Source: Clostridia bacterium (GTDB taxonomy: Bacteria > Bacillota > Clostridia > Oscillospirales > CAG-382). From it: a DNA stretch of 64,000 nt. Position 1 is the first letter of the stretch, and every line of letters starts with the position of its first letter. This document shows, piece after piece, positions 16,198 to 24,400 of this stretch. The stretch spans positions 1-64,000 of the forward strand of contig JAFQHL010000008.1 in NCBI GenBank assembly GCA_017397955.1, given 5' to 3'. Made by a program: the position numbers and the translations under genes. The notes below the pieces were generated by a model, which saw only the letters and a program-made list of their open reading frames with translations, was not told where the DNA came from and did not search any database.

Positions 16198-16464
16198 ATG
16201 TGGTACTATTTAATAGCAATTTCTTTAATATCCGCAGTGCTTTGCATTTATGACAAGGTTTCCGCACAGCACCGCGGAAGGCGTGTGCCGGAAAAAACGC
16301 TTTTCGGCGTTTCTGCCATAGGCGGCGCATTTGTTATGTTTGTAACTATGCTTTTGATAAGGCATAAAACAAAGCATTTTAGTTTTATGTTTTTCGTACC
16401 CTTAATGGCGCTTATACATATTGCTTTGATAATATTCTTTGGCTCAAAACTCGGTTTGTTTTAG
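16198..16464 (+). CDS. DUF1294 small membrane protein
   Basis: Eighty-eight residues with three hydrophobic segments. The sequence pattern YDKVSAQHRGRRVPEKTLFGVSAIGGAFV is the DUF1294 (YsdA-like) signature, a basic loop followed by a glycine-rich helix. AGAGGA overlaps the end of the glycosyltransferase gene. Function is unknown in all members I know of. Confidence 0.85.
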   Translation: MWYYLIAISLISAVLCIYDKVSAQHRGRRVPEKTLFGVSAIGGAFVMFVTMLLIRHKTKHFSFMFFVPLMALIHIALIIFFGSKLGLF

Positions 16465-16481
16465 CTTTGGGAGGTGAAGGC

Positions 16482-18518
16482 TTGAAGAAGCCTGAATTGC
16501 TTGCGCCTGCAGGCGATATAGATGCTTTACGCGCGGCGGTATGGGCAGGTGCCGATGCCGTTTATTTTGGTGGAAAATCTTTTAATGCCCGCGCTTTTGC
16601 GGGCAATTTTGATATGTCTCAAATAGAGTCAGCAATAAATTTCTGCCGTATACACGATGTAAAAGTTTATATTGTTTTAAACACTTTGCTTTCTGACGGG
16701 GAAATAGAAAAAGCGCTTGATTATGTTGCTGAACTGGAAAATTCATTTCCACCTGATGCGTACATTGTGCAGGATTTAGGGCTTGTTAAGTGTTTAAAGC
16801 AGTCCTTCCCCGATTTACCCATCCACGCTTCAACCCAGATGCAACAGCACAGTGCAGACGGCGTTGAGATTTTAAAATCAATGGGTATAAGCCGTGTTGT
16901 GCTGGCAAGGGAGGCAAGTAAAGAAGATATAGCCGCGGTAGTTGATTCCGGTATCGAAACGGAAATTTTCGTCCACGGTGCTCTTTGCGTTTCCCAAAGC
17001 GGCGGTTGCCTTATGTCATCCTTTATCGGCGGCAGAAGCGGAAACAGGGGGCAGTGCGCCCAACCTTGCAGGCAATGCTACAGCGGCAAATATCCGCTCT
17101 CTTTAAAGGATTTGTGCTTGGCTAAGCGCATACCCGAAATTATCAAACTCGGCGTTGACTGCCTTAAAATAGAGGGCAGAATGAAAAGTGCTGAATATGT
17201 TTACGAGGTGGTAAGCATATATCGCCGACTGATAGACGAAAACCGTGTCGCTGACGATTTTGAGCTGGCAAGGCTTACAAACGCCTTTTCCCGCAGCGGA
17301 TTTACGGACGGATATTTTACGGGGCATATAGGAAAGGCAATGTTCGGTGTGCGAACTGAGGCAGATAAGGATAAAAGCCGCAACGCAGATATAAAAATTG
17401 AAGAGAAAAAGCCGGTTGCGGACATAAACTGTTTTATAAATAAAGGTGCTCCTGCTACAATAACTGCTTCTTACGGTGATTGTTATGTAACGGTACAGGG
17501 TGCTATCCCTCAGCTTGCCATAAACCGCCCGCTGAGTGCGGAAGAACTAAAAGCACGGCTTTCAAAAACAGGCGCAACGCCTTTTAGTGCTAATGTAGAG
17601 GTTAGTCTTGACGATGGGCTGATTATGCCTATGTCTGCAATTAACGAGCTGAGAAGAAGCGTACTTGATAAGCTTGCAAGTGAAATTATAGAAAGTAATA
17701 CTCCCAAGCGGGATTCGAAAAGAAAAGAACTGCCTGCGGTTGCCAAGGAAACGCCAAACGGCGTGCGTACCCTCGTTGCACGCTTTGAAGGTGGCGTGCC
17801 TTCGGATAAGGTGCTGTATGCGGCTATGCGTAGCTGTGTAAGGATAGAACTTCCCCTTTGGGCGGATATCCCTGAATGGGCGGTAGATGACAAGATTTCC
17901 CTTGTCTTGCCGCGTACGATTTTCCCCCGTGACAAAGAATCGGTAAAGGCTTTGATAGAAAAGGCGGGTGCCATGGGTGTAAGAGATTTAACGGTTTCCA
18001 ATTTTGCCCACCTTGAGTATTGCGACGGCTTTGTTATCCACGGTGATTATCCGCTTAATGTTACAAACAGTCATACCGCAGAGGTCTTGAATAATATGGG
18101 CATCCACAGTCTGTGTATTTCACCCGAGATAAATCCAAAGTGGGTACAATGTACCAACTCAGCCTATATTATTTACGGCAAAACACCGCTTATGCATACA
18201 GAAACCTGTATTATTGCAAATATAACGGGATGCAAAAAAAACGGCGTTTGTAAGGCGGAGCTAAAGGATAAAACCTCGGCGGTTTTCCCTGTAATCAGGG
18301 AGTACGGACACCGCAATATAATATACAACTCTGTACCCACATATCTTATTGATAAACTTGATATATTAACGAATGTTAACGAGTATATACTAATGTTTAC
18401 CGACGAAAGTGATGAAGAAATAATTTCGGTATTAAAATCTGTGGACGAGCGCAAAACGCCTATGGGTGCATACACTCGCGGCGGACTTAAAAGGGAAGGG
18501 AGCGTTTTTGGCAAATGA
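16482..18518 (+). CDS. U32 family peptidase (collagenase-like, DUF3656 C-terminus)
   Basis: A 678-residue protein of the U32 family, which includes proteins tied to tRNA and RNA base hydroxylation and to ubiquinone pathways as well as reported collagenases. The N-terminal barrel opens with KPELLAPAGDIDALRAAVWAGADAVYFGG. The family cysteines are in FVHGALCVSQSGGCLMSSFIGGRSGNRGQCAQPCRQ, an iron-sulfur-type cysteine set in some relatives. The C-terminal part matches the collagenase-like extension. I start at the TTG at 16482, because GGGAGGTG lies five bases ahead; an upstream TTG at 16467 precedes the site. The stop overlaps the next gene (ATGA). Confidence 0.88.
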   Translation: MKKPELLAPAGDIDALRAAVWAGADAVYFGGKSFNARAFAGNFDMSQIESAINFCRIHDVKVYIVLNTLLSDGEIEKALDYVAELENSFPPDAYIVQDLGLVKCLKQSFPDLPIHASTQMQQHSADGVEILKSMGISRVVLAREASKEDIAAVVDSGIETEIFVHGALCVSQSGGCLMSSFIGGRSGNRGQCAQPCRQCYSGKYPLSLKDLCLAKRIPEIIKLGVDCLKIEGRMKSAEYVYEVVSIYRRLIDENRVADDFELARLTNAFSRSGFTDGYFTGHIGKAMFGVRTEADKDKSRNADIKIEEKKPVADINCFINKGAPATITASYGDCYVTVQGAIPQLAINRPLSAEELKARLSKTGATPFSANVEVSLDDGLIMPMSAINELRRSVLDKLASEIIESNTPKRDSKRKELPAVAKETPNGVRTLVARFEGGVPSDKVLYAAMRSCVRIELPLWADIPEWAVDDKISLVLPRTIFPRDKESVKALIEKAGAMGVRDLTVSNFAHLEYCDGFVIHGDYPLNVTNSHTAEVLNNMGIHSLCISPEINPKWVQCTNSAYIIYGKTPLMHTETCIIANITGCKKNGVCKAELKDKTSAVFPVIREYGHRNIIYNSVPTYLIDKLDILTNVNEYILMFTDESDEEIISVLKSVDERKTPMGAYTRGGLKREGSVFGK

Positions 18519-19390
18519 AAATAACCGTTATCGGTCTTGGCGGCGACAGCTTGTTTATGAACGTTGACCATTTTCACCGAGAAGGTGAGACGCTTGCCGC
18601 CACAAGCTTTTTTTCCGAGCCGGGCGGTAAAGGCTACAATCAGGCGGTTGCCGCCGCAAGGCTTGGCGGCGATGTGTCGTTTCTGGGTGCTTTTGGCAAA
18701 GACAGCGGTTCTGATAAATGTGTAAACTTCCTTAAAAAAGAAGGCATAAAGCCCCTTGTGATATACAAGGATATCCCCTGCGCCTGCGCTTGTATTTTGA
18801 CAGATAAGACGGGTGAAAATCGCGTTACTGTTTTTGGCGGAGCTGCAGCTTTGTTAAACGCCGAGGATATAGAAGTCTTTAAGGCAGAAATCGGCGCATC
18901 GCAGATTTTGATATTGCAAAACGAGGTGCTTGCCGAAGCAAACCGCAGAGCGTTAGAAATAGCAAAAGCGGCAGGTGTTACTGTTGTATTTAACCCTGCT
19001 CCCGCAGTAGGGGTAGATAGGGAACTGCTTTTGTCAGCGGATGTTATTACTCCCAATAAACACGAAGCTCAGTTGCTTTTTGGTGACGATTATAAAAGCG
19101 GCATAGAAAACAGTGGTATTAAAACGGCTGTCGTTACCTTGGGCGGTGACGGTGCGGAGCTATATGAAAAAGGCAGGTGGACACACATTCCGCCCTACAA
19201 AGTTTCCCCCGTAGATACTACAGGCGGGGGAGATTGCTTCAACGGCGCCTTTGCGGTGGGGATATGTATGGGAAAAACCTTGGAAATGTCCTGTGATTTT
19301 GCCTGCAGAGCGGCATCTGTTGCGGTAAGTCGCCCACATGCAGTGGAGGCAATGCCTCATTTTGTTGACATTTCTTCCAAAAAACAGTAA
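18515..19390 (+). CDS. PfkB-family sugar kinase, ribokinase-like
   Basis: A 291-residue carbohydrate kinase. The N-terminal PfkB signature appears as EPGGKGYNQAVAAARLGGDVSFLGAFG, and the C-terminal signature DTTGGGDCFNGAFAVG holds the catalytic Asp of GxGD. VFNPAPA and TPNKHEA are typical of ribokinases. Ribokinase is the best guess; no ribose transporter is nearby to confirm. It is the last gene of the plus-strand series and starts in an ATGA overlap with the U32 gene. No terminator is visible before the next promoter. Confidence 0.87.
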   Translation: MKITVIGLGGDSLFMNVDHFHREGETLAATSFFSEPGGKGYNQAVAAARLGGDVSFLGAFGKDSGSDKCVNFLKKEGIKPLVIYKDIPCACACILTDKTGENRVTVFGGAAALLNAEDIEVFKAEIGASQILILQNEVLAEANRRALEIAKAAGVTVVFNPAPAVGVDRELLLSADVITPNKHEAQLLFGDDYKSGIENSGIKTAVVTLGGDGAELYEKGRWTHIPPYKVSPVDTTGGGDCFNGAFAVGICMGKTLEMSCDFACRAASVAVSRPHAVEAMPHFVDISSKKQ

Positions 19391-19417
19391 AAAACTGCAA
19401 AAACAGAAAAACACCTA

Positions 19418-19446
19418 TTGCAAAATATAAAAAAGGGTGGTACAAT
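19418..19446 (+). promoter_or_regulatory. Sigma-A promoter of the double-SIS gene
   Basis: TTGCAA (19418-19423), 17 bases, TACAAT (19441-19446). It gives the SIS gene separate expression from the preceding series. Confidence 0.7.
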
Positions 19447-19505
19447 AAACACAGAATGTGTAAATTCGTGCAAAAAATAATAGAATACGAAAGGGGTATT
19501 CAGTT

Positions 19506-21293
19506 TTGGAATACAAAAACATTACCAATTACAAGGACGCGGCTAAGGACTTTATCGACAATGAAAAGCAGTTTCATCTTGGCGTAATTCCTACCGAACA
19601 GTCCAACCCTCGCACCAGAAATCTCAGCGCAACAATAGCTAAGGATACTTCCGAAGGTATTAAGATGATACTTTCCGCTGACCTTGACATTGCTGACGTT
19701 GCAGCAAAGGCATTTGAGACCGAAAACTTTAAGGACCTTGTTAAGGACATTAAGCGCGTTATGGACCAGCGCAAGAAGTTCGTTTTCTCCAGCGTTGGTG
19801 CATCCGGCAGAATGGCTATTCAGCTTGATGGTGCTTGGCGTTTGTTCTGGAACTCTTTGGTTTCCAAGATCCCCGCAAAGGCTCAGACCTTCCTTGAAAT
19901 CTGTGAATGCTGCAACAGCTTTACCACCGGCGGTGACAGAGCTCTTGTTCGTTCCGTTGAAAACTTTGAAGACTATATGACCTTCGGTGCCCGTCAGGTT
20001 GTTGATGCAGGCATCGGTGAAGGTGATGTTCTTATAGGCCTTGCAGAATGTGGTCTTTCCGCAAGTATTAACGGCTCCGTTATCGAAGCTGATAAGCGCG
20101 GTTGCACTACTTATTACCTCTACTGCAATCCCAAGGAGATACTCTGCGAACACCTTGAAAGAGTTCGTATGGTATTTGCCAGACCCAACATTAAACCCAT
20201 CAGCATCTTTGTAGGTAACATGGCTGTTTCCGGTTCTACCAGAATGCAGGTTACCACCGTTGAACTCCTTACTGCAGGCGCTGCTCTCGAAATCGCAGCA
20301 GGTCAGTGGCTTAAGGAAAACCTCAGTGAAGAAGAATTTAAGGTTGTTGGCACTCCTGCACTCACCGCAGAAGAATACGCAGCTGAATTTAAGAAGCTTC
20401 GTGACACGCTTTCCAGCGGCGAAGCACTTGCAGGCCTCACCAAGGCAGTTGAACTTGAAACCGCTACCTATAAGGCAAACGGTCTCGTTACATACCTCAG
20501 CCATGATTATCTCCTTGATATGATGACTGACACCACAGAAAGACAGCCTACCTTTACATTGCCTCCTTTCAGAAAGTTCAAGGATACTGAAAGCGCAGTA
20601 AGCTGGGCTTACGTTAAGGATCCTCTTTATCCCAACGAAGTTGCATGGCAGCATGTATTCCGCCGTCCTATCGTTGGTCTTGATTGGACTGTTGAAGACT
20701 ATAAGCAGATGGAAGCTGCTCAGTCTATTATTGACAATCCTCCCAAGGTTGGCTCCGAAGAAGTTGAACAGTACTGCATCGGTAACGAAGAAGATGTTTC
20801 CCGTTACAGCCGCAAGCCTGCTAACCTTATCCTTATGGATATCAACGGCTCTGCTTGCAAGGAAGCTATTAACTGGTACAACAAGTATCTTCCCGATTAC
20901 GGCAACGGCGTAGTAATTCGTATTGGTCGTATTCCCGAAGGTAAGATTGCAGATAACGAAATCTACATCCCTGTAGACGTTCCCGCAACCTGCACTGAGC
21001 TTCTTTCCCACCTTATGATTAAACTTACCTTCAACCTTCTCAGTACCGCTACCATGGCTAAGATGGGTAAGGTATGGTCTAACTGGATGATTCAGGTTCT
21101 TCCCACCAACAAGAAGCTTATCGACAGAAGCGTTCGCGTAATAGCAGAGCTTGCAAAACTTGACTATCAGACCGCTTGTGAAGAATTCTTTAAGTCTTAT
21201 CTTAACAGAAAGCCCGAAGACGAATACAGAGAATCTTATGTTGTTGAAACTCTTAAGAGACTCGGTTTCGATCCCAACGCTGACGTTCAGTAA
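19506..21293 (+). CDS. Double SIS-domain protein, MurQ/glucokinase-regulator-like
   Basis: A 595-residue protein of the MurQ/GKRP group. The N-terminal TEQSNPRTRNLS, the SIS motif VGASGRM (98-103) and GSTRMQVTTVELLT (about 242) match MurQ landmarks. MurQ is about 300 residues with one SIS domain; here a second SIS-like half starts near 440 (LILMDINGS), the two-domain plan of eukaryotic GKRP. The glutamate that follows SGRxxxxDAxE in MurQ and is needed for etherase activity is replaced (LDGAWRLFW), so a sugar-phosphate binding or regulatory role is more likely than MurNAc-6-P cleavage. It starts at TTG, with AAGGGG nine bases upstream. Codon bias is as strong as in fba, suggesting abundance. 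It has its own promoter and terminator. Confidence 0.75.
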   Translation: MEYKNITNYKDAAKDFIDNEKQFHLGVIPTEQSNPRTRNLSATIAKDTSEGIKMILSADLDIADVAAKAFETENFKDLVKDIKRVMDQRKKFVFSSVGASGRMAIQLDGAWRLFWNSLVSKIPAKAQTFLEICECCNSFTTGGDRALVRSVENFEDYMTFGARQVVDAGIGEGDVLIGLAECGLSASINGSVIEADKRGCTTYYLYCNPKEILCEHLERVRMVFARPNIKPISIFVGNMAVSGSTRMQVTTVELLTAGAALEIAAGQWLKENLSEEEFKVVGTPALTAEEYAAEFKKLRDTLSSGEALAGLTKAVELETATYKANGLVTYLSHDYLLDMMTDTTERQPTFTLPPFRKFKDTESAVSWAYVKDPLYPNEVAWQHVFRRPIVGLDWTVEDYKQMEAAQSIIDNPPKVGSEEVEQYCIGNEEDVSRYSRKPANLILMDINGSACKEAINWYNKYLPDYGNGVVIRIGRIPEGKIADNEIYIPVDVPATCTELLSHLMIKLTFNLLSTATMAKMGKVWSNWMIQVLPTNKKLIDRSVRVIAELAKLDYQTACEEFFKSYLNRKPEDEYRESYVVETLKRLGFDPNADVQ

Positions 21294-21306
21294 TCAATAG
21301 CAACAT

Positions 21307-21333
21307 AAAGCCCTCCTATCGGAGGGCTTTTTT
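21307..21333 (+). terminator. Terminator of the double-SIS gene
   Basis: A ten-base perfect stem, AAAGCCCTCC with GGAGGGCTTT, TATC loop, followed by a T-run. It lies 13 bases past the stop. Confidence 0.92.
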
Positions 21334-21397
21334 ACGTTGTGCGATGCTTTTAATAGTGCGGGATATAAAACTTTGTGTTGCGGTTCCCTGAATGCAA

Positions 21398-21436
21398 ACA
21401 AAAAAGTGCCCCTTCAGCTATGTGCTGAAGGGGCGC
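21398..21436 (-). terminator. Terminator of the large amidase gene
   Basis: A 13-base stem (21406-21418 with 21424-21436, one wobble pair) around TATGT. The A-run at 21400-21405 gives the U-tract on the minus strand. It lies 13 bases after the amidase stop and is convergent with the SIS terminator. Confidence 0.88.
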
Positions 21437-21449
21437 AATTTAATTGGCT

Positions 21450-24400
21450 TTAAAGTTTTATGTCAGCTTTTAGTGCAACAATCAGCCAGTCGGGAGAAGC
21501 AAAGTTGATAGCAGAGCTGCTGAAGAAAACGTCTACGGTGTTAACACCGTTAGAGAATATCTCAACGCTTACTTCGTAAACACCGGCGCTTATTTCTGTT
21601 GCATTAACAGCGTTAGTGCTTATTGTGGTTAAACCGTTGCTGTGCTGATTGAATACATACAATCTGGAAGCAAAGTTTGCGCTGTCTGCACTTACCGTAA
21701 GTGTGATGGTTGCGTAGTTGTTTTCGTTTACAACTGTGCTTTCCGTTATAGCAACGGGTGCCGCTTTGAATACTGCGGTAATCGTTATATTTTTATCAAG
21801 CACGCTGTTAAGGTCAAGCACTTCGCCGTCTACGTACCAATTATCGAATACATAGCCTTCATCTGCCAAAGTGTAAGGAAGCTCTATCTCAGAAGCAAGG
21901 GTACCGGCTTCTACGCTTATTGTGTAGTTACCAACCACGGTTTCATCGTTATCTTTGTGGAGAATTACGCCATTTGTGCCACAAACAATGCTTATTGTAA
22001 TATTGCCTTTAAGGTCAAGAATTGCGGTGAATGTAAGATCTTCTGTAATAGCAGCGGGAGCGTCGATATCCCAACCTGCAAATACGTAGTTGCCTATACC
22101 CGTAACGGTAGGTGCAGTAATACCTGCATCTGCCCACGCAGTACCGGTAACGAAAGGACCAAAGCTGAGAGCGCCTGTGGCGGTTGCGTTTTCGGGGATT
22201 ATGTAGGTAACTGTAAACCATTGGGATTCATCATATTCAAAGCTTGCTGTTATGGTGATGTCTTTACTTATGGTGCCGCTTGTAATATCCCATGCTGCGA
22301 ATTTATAGCCTGCATCTGCAATAGCAAGAGGGTAGTTTAGGTTTTCGATGTCTGTGCCGTATTCAACCGTTACTTCGGTTTCGCCTTCCAAACTACCGTG
22401 TTCACCTGCAACAAAGGTAACGATGAAGGAGTTAATGCTCCAAGAAGCTGAAACGATGGTATCAGATGTAATGTTATCAAACGTCTTGTCCCAACCGCTG
22501 AAGGTGTAGCCTTCCTTAGTGCCAACATTGGGAGCGGTAGCCGCACTACCGTAGTTTACGGTCTGAGTATCAACGGTTTCACCGTCAACAACGAAGGTAA
22601 CCGTAAAGGTGTTAATATTCCAAGAGCCGCTTACAGTAAGGTTGGAGGTGACATTGTTAAACGTCTTGTCCCAACCGCTGAAGGTGTAGCCTTCCTTGGT
22701 ACCAACTTCGGGAGCAGTAGCCGCGCCGCCGTAGTTTACTGTCTGTGTATCAACGGTTTCACCGTCAACAACGAAGGTAACCGTAAAGGTATTGATATTC
22801 CAAGAGCCGCTTACAGTAAGGTTGGAGGTGATATTGTTAAATGCCTTGTCCCAACCGCTGAAGGTGTAGCCTTCCTTGGTACCAACTTCGGGAGCAGTAG
22901 CCGCGCCGCCGTAGTTTACGGTCTGAGTATCAACGGTTTCACCGTCAACAACAAAGGTAACTGTAAAGGTATTGATATTCCAAGAGCCGCTTACAGTAAG
23001 GTTGGAGGTGACATTGTTAAACGTCTTGTCCCAACCGCTGAAGGTGTAACCTTCCTTAGTGCCAACATTGGGAGCGGTAGCCGCACTACCGTAGTTAACG
23101 GTCTGAGTATCAACGGTTTCACCGTCAACAACAAAGGTAACTGTAAAGGTATTGATGCTGTACTGTGCGGTAACGGTTGTGTCACCAGTTATATTATTGA
23201 ATGCTTTGTCCCAACCGGTAAATGTGTAACCTATTCTGGAAGGAGCGGAAGGAGCGGTTGCGCTACCGCCTTCAGTAACGGTCTGAGTAGAAAGCACTGT
23301 GCCGTCCCAGTCCTTAAAGGTTACGGTGTACTGTGCGGGAGCGGTATCGTTAACTGTCAGGTTTATTGTAGCAACATCAAAGGTCTGGGTGTACTTTGTT
23401 GTGGAATCCCAAACGGTGGTACCCCTAACCTTTATTGTGTAGTTACCTGCTGCCCAGCCTTCGGTGCTAATTGTGCTGCTATAGCCGCTGTTCGCCTTGT
23501 TGGGGTAATTGGTGTAAGCACCAAGCTCACCGCTGCGGTTGGAAAGTGAAAGTGCGGTCCATGCGCCGCCGTTGATGCTGTATTCCATCTTTTCAACGCC
23601 GTAGCTGTGAAGCATCCAACCTCTTATATCAAACTTAGCATCGCTGCCGTAGTTGCCGACAGAGGCAGAAACCGTAGTTGCGGCACCGGAAACAGCGGCA
23701 GATGCAGGAGCATCGATATAGCCCGTGTATCCAACGGTGTGCCCCAGATATTTAATAATACTTCTCGCAGAGGCTTGTGCAGTTTCGTTAAAATATGTAT
23801 CAAACTTGGTGTTTTCGTCGGGGTTGTTAATAAAGCCAAGCTCTATAAGTGCGGCAGGGAAGGAGGTTTGTGTAAGAACAACATACGATGCTGTTTTAAC
23901 ACCCCTGTTCTTCCAAATGCCGTCGGCAACAAATTCTGTATTAAACGCATTTGCCAAAGGTTGGGAGATGGTTTCTCCTGTTTGATAATAATACTCTACA
24001 CCTTCTGCCAAAGAGGTGGCAGAATTTCTGTGGAAGCTGACAAAAGCTCTGAAGTTGCCTGCTTCACCCTTTGCCGCTTTTACATAAATACTGTCAAATA
24101 CATCCGTTGTGCGGGTGTATGCAACAGAAAAGCCTGCTTCTTCAAGTAATTGACCCACAGCAAGTGTCATTCTTAGGGTGTCGTCTGCTTCTTCTCTGGG
24201 GTCAAGCATAGCACCGGGGTCGGAACCGCCGTGACCGGCATCAAGAATAACATCCGCGCTTGTCACAGGTGTTCCTGATGAATTGGTGGGCTTGTTTACG
24301 TAAAGGAACTCAAACGCTGCGGAAGCGTCAGAATCGCTCTTGCCGCTGCCCTTAGCTACAACAGTTACACTTTCGCATGAGCGTTGACCGGTTCTTCCGT

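Noticed and set aside
19500-21011. Long open frame (503 codons) on the minus strand
   Set aside because: It lies antisense to the well-supported SIS gene; codon bias of the plus frame explains the absence of stops, and the product shows no motif or ribosome site.
19506-21293. Plain MurQ etherase annotation
   Set aside because: About twice the MurQ length, two SIS halves, and the etherase glutamate is absent.
22441-23160. Regular near-identical repeats resembling a CRISPR-like or satellite array
   Set aside because: Period 180 with no short spacers; all units are in frame within one long gene and encode B-repeats.
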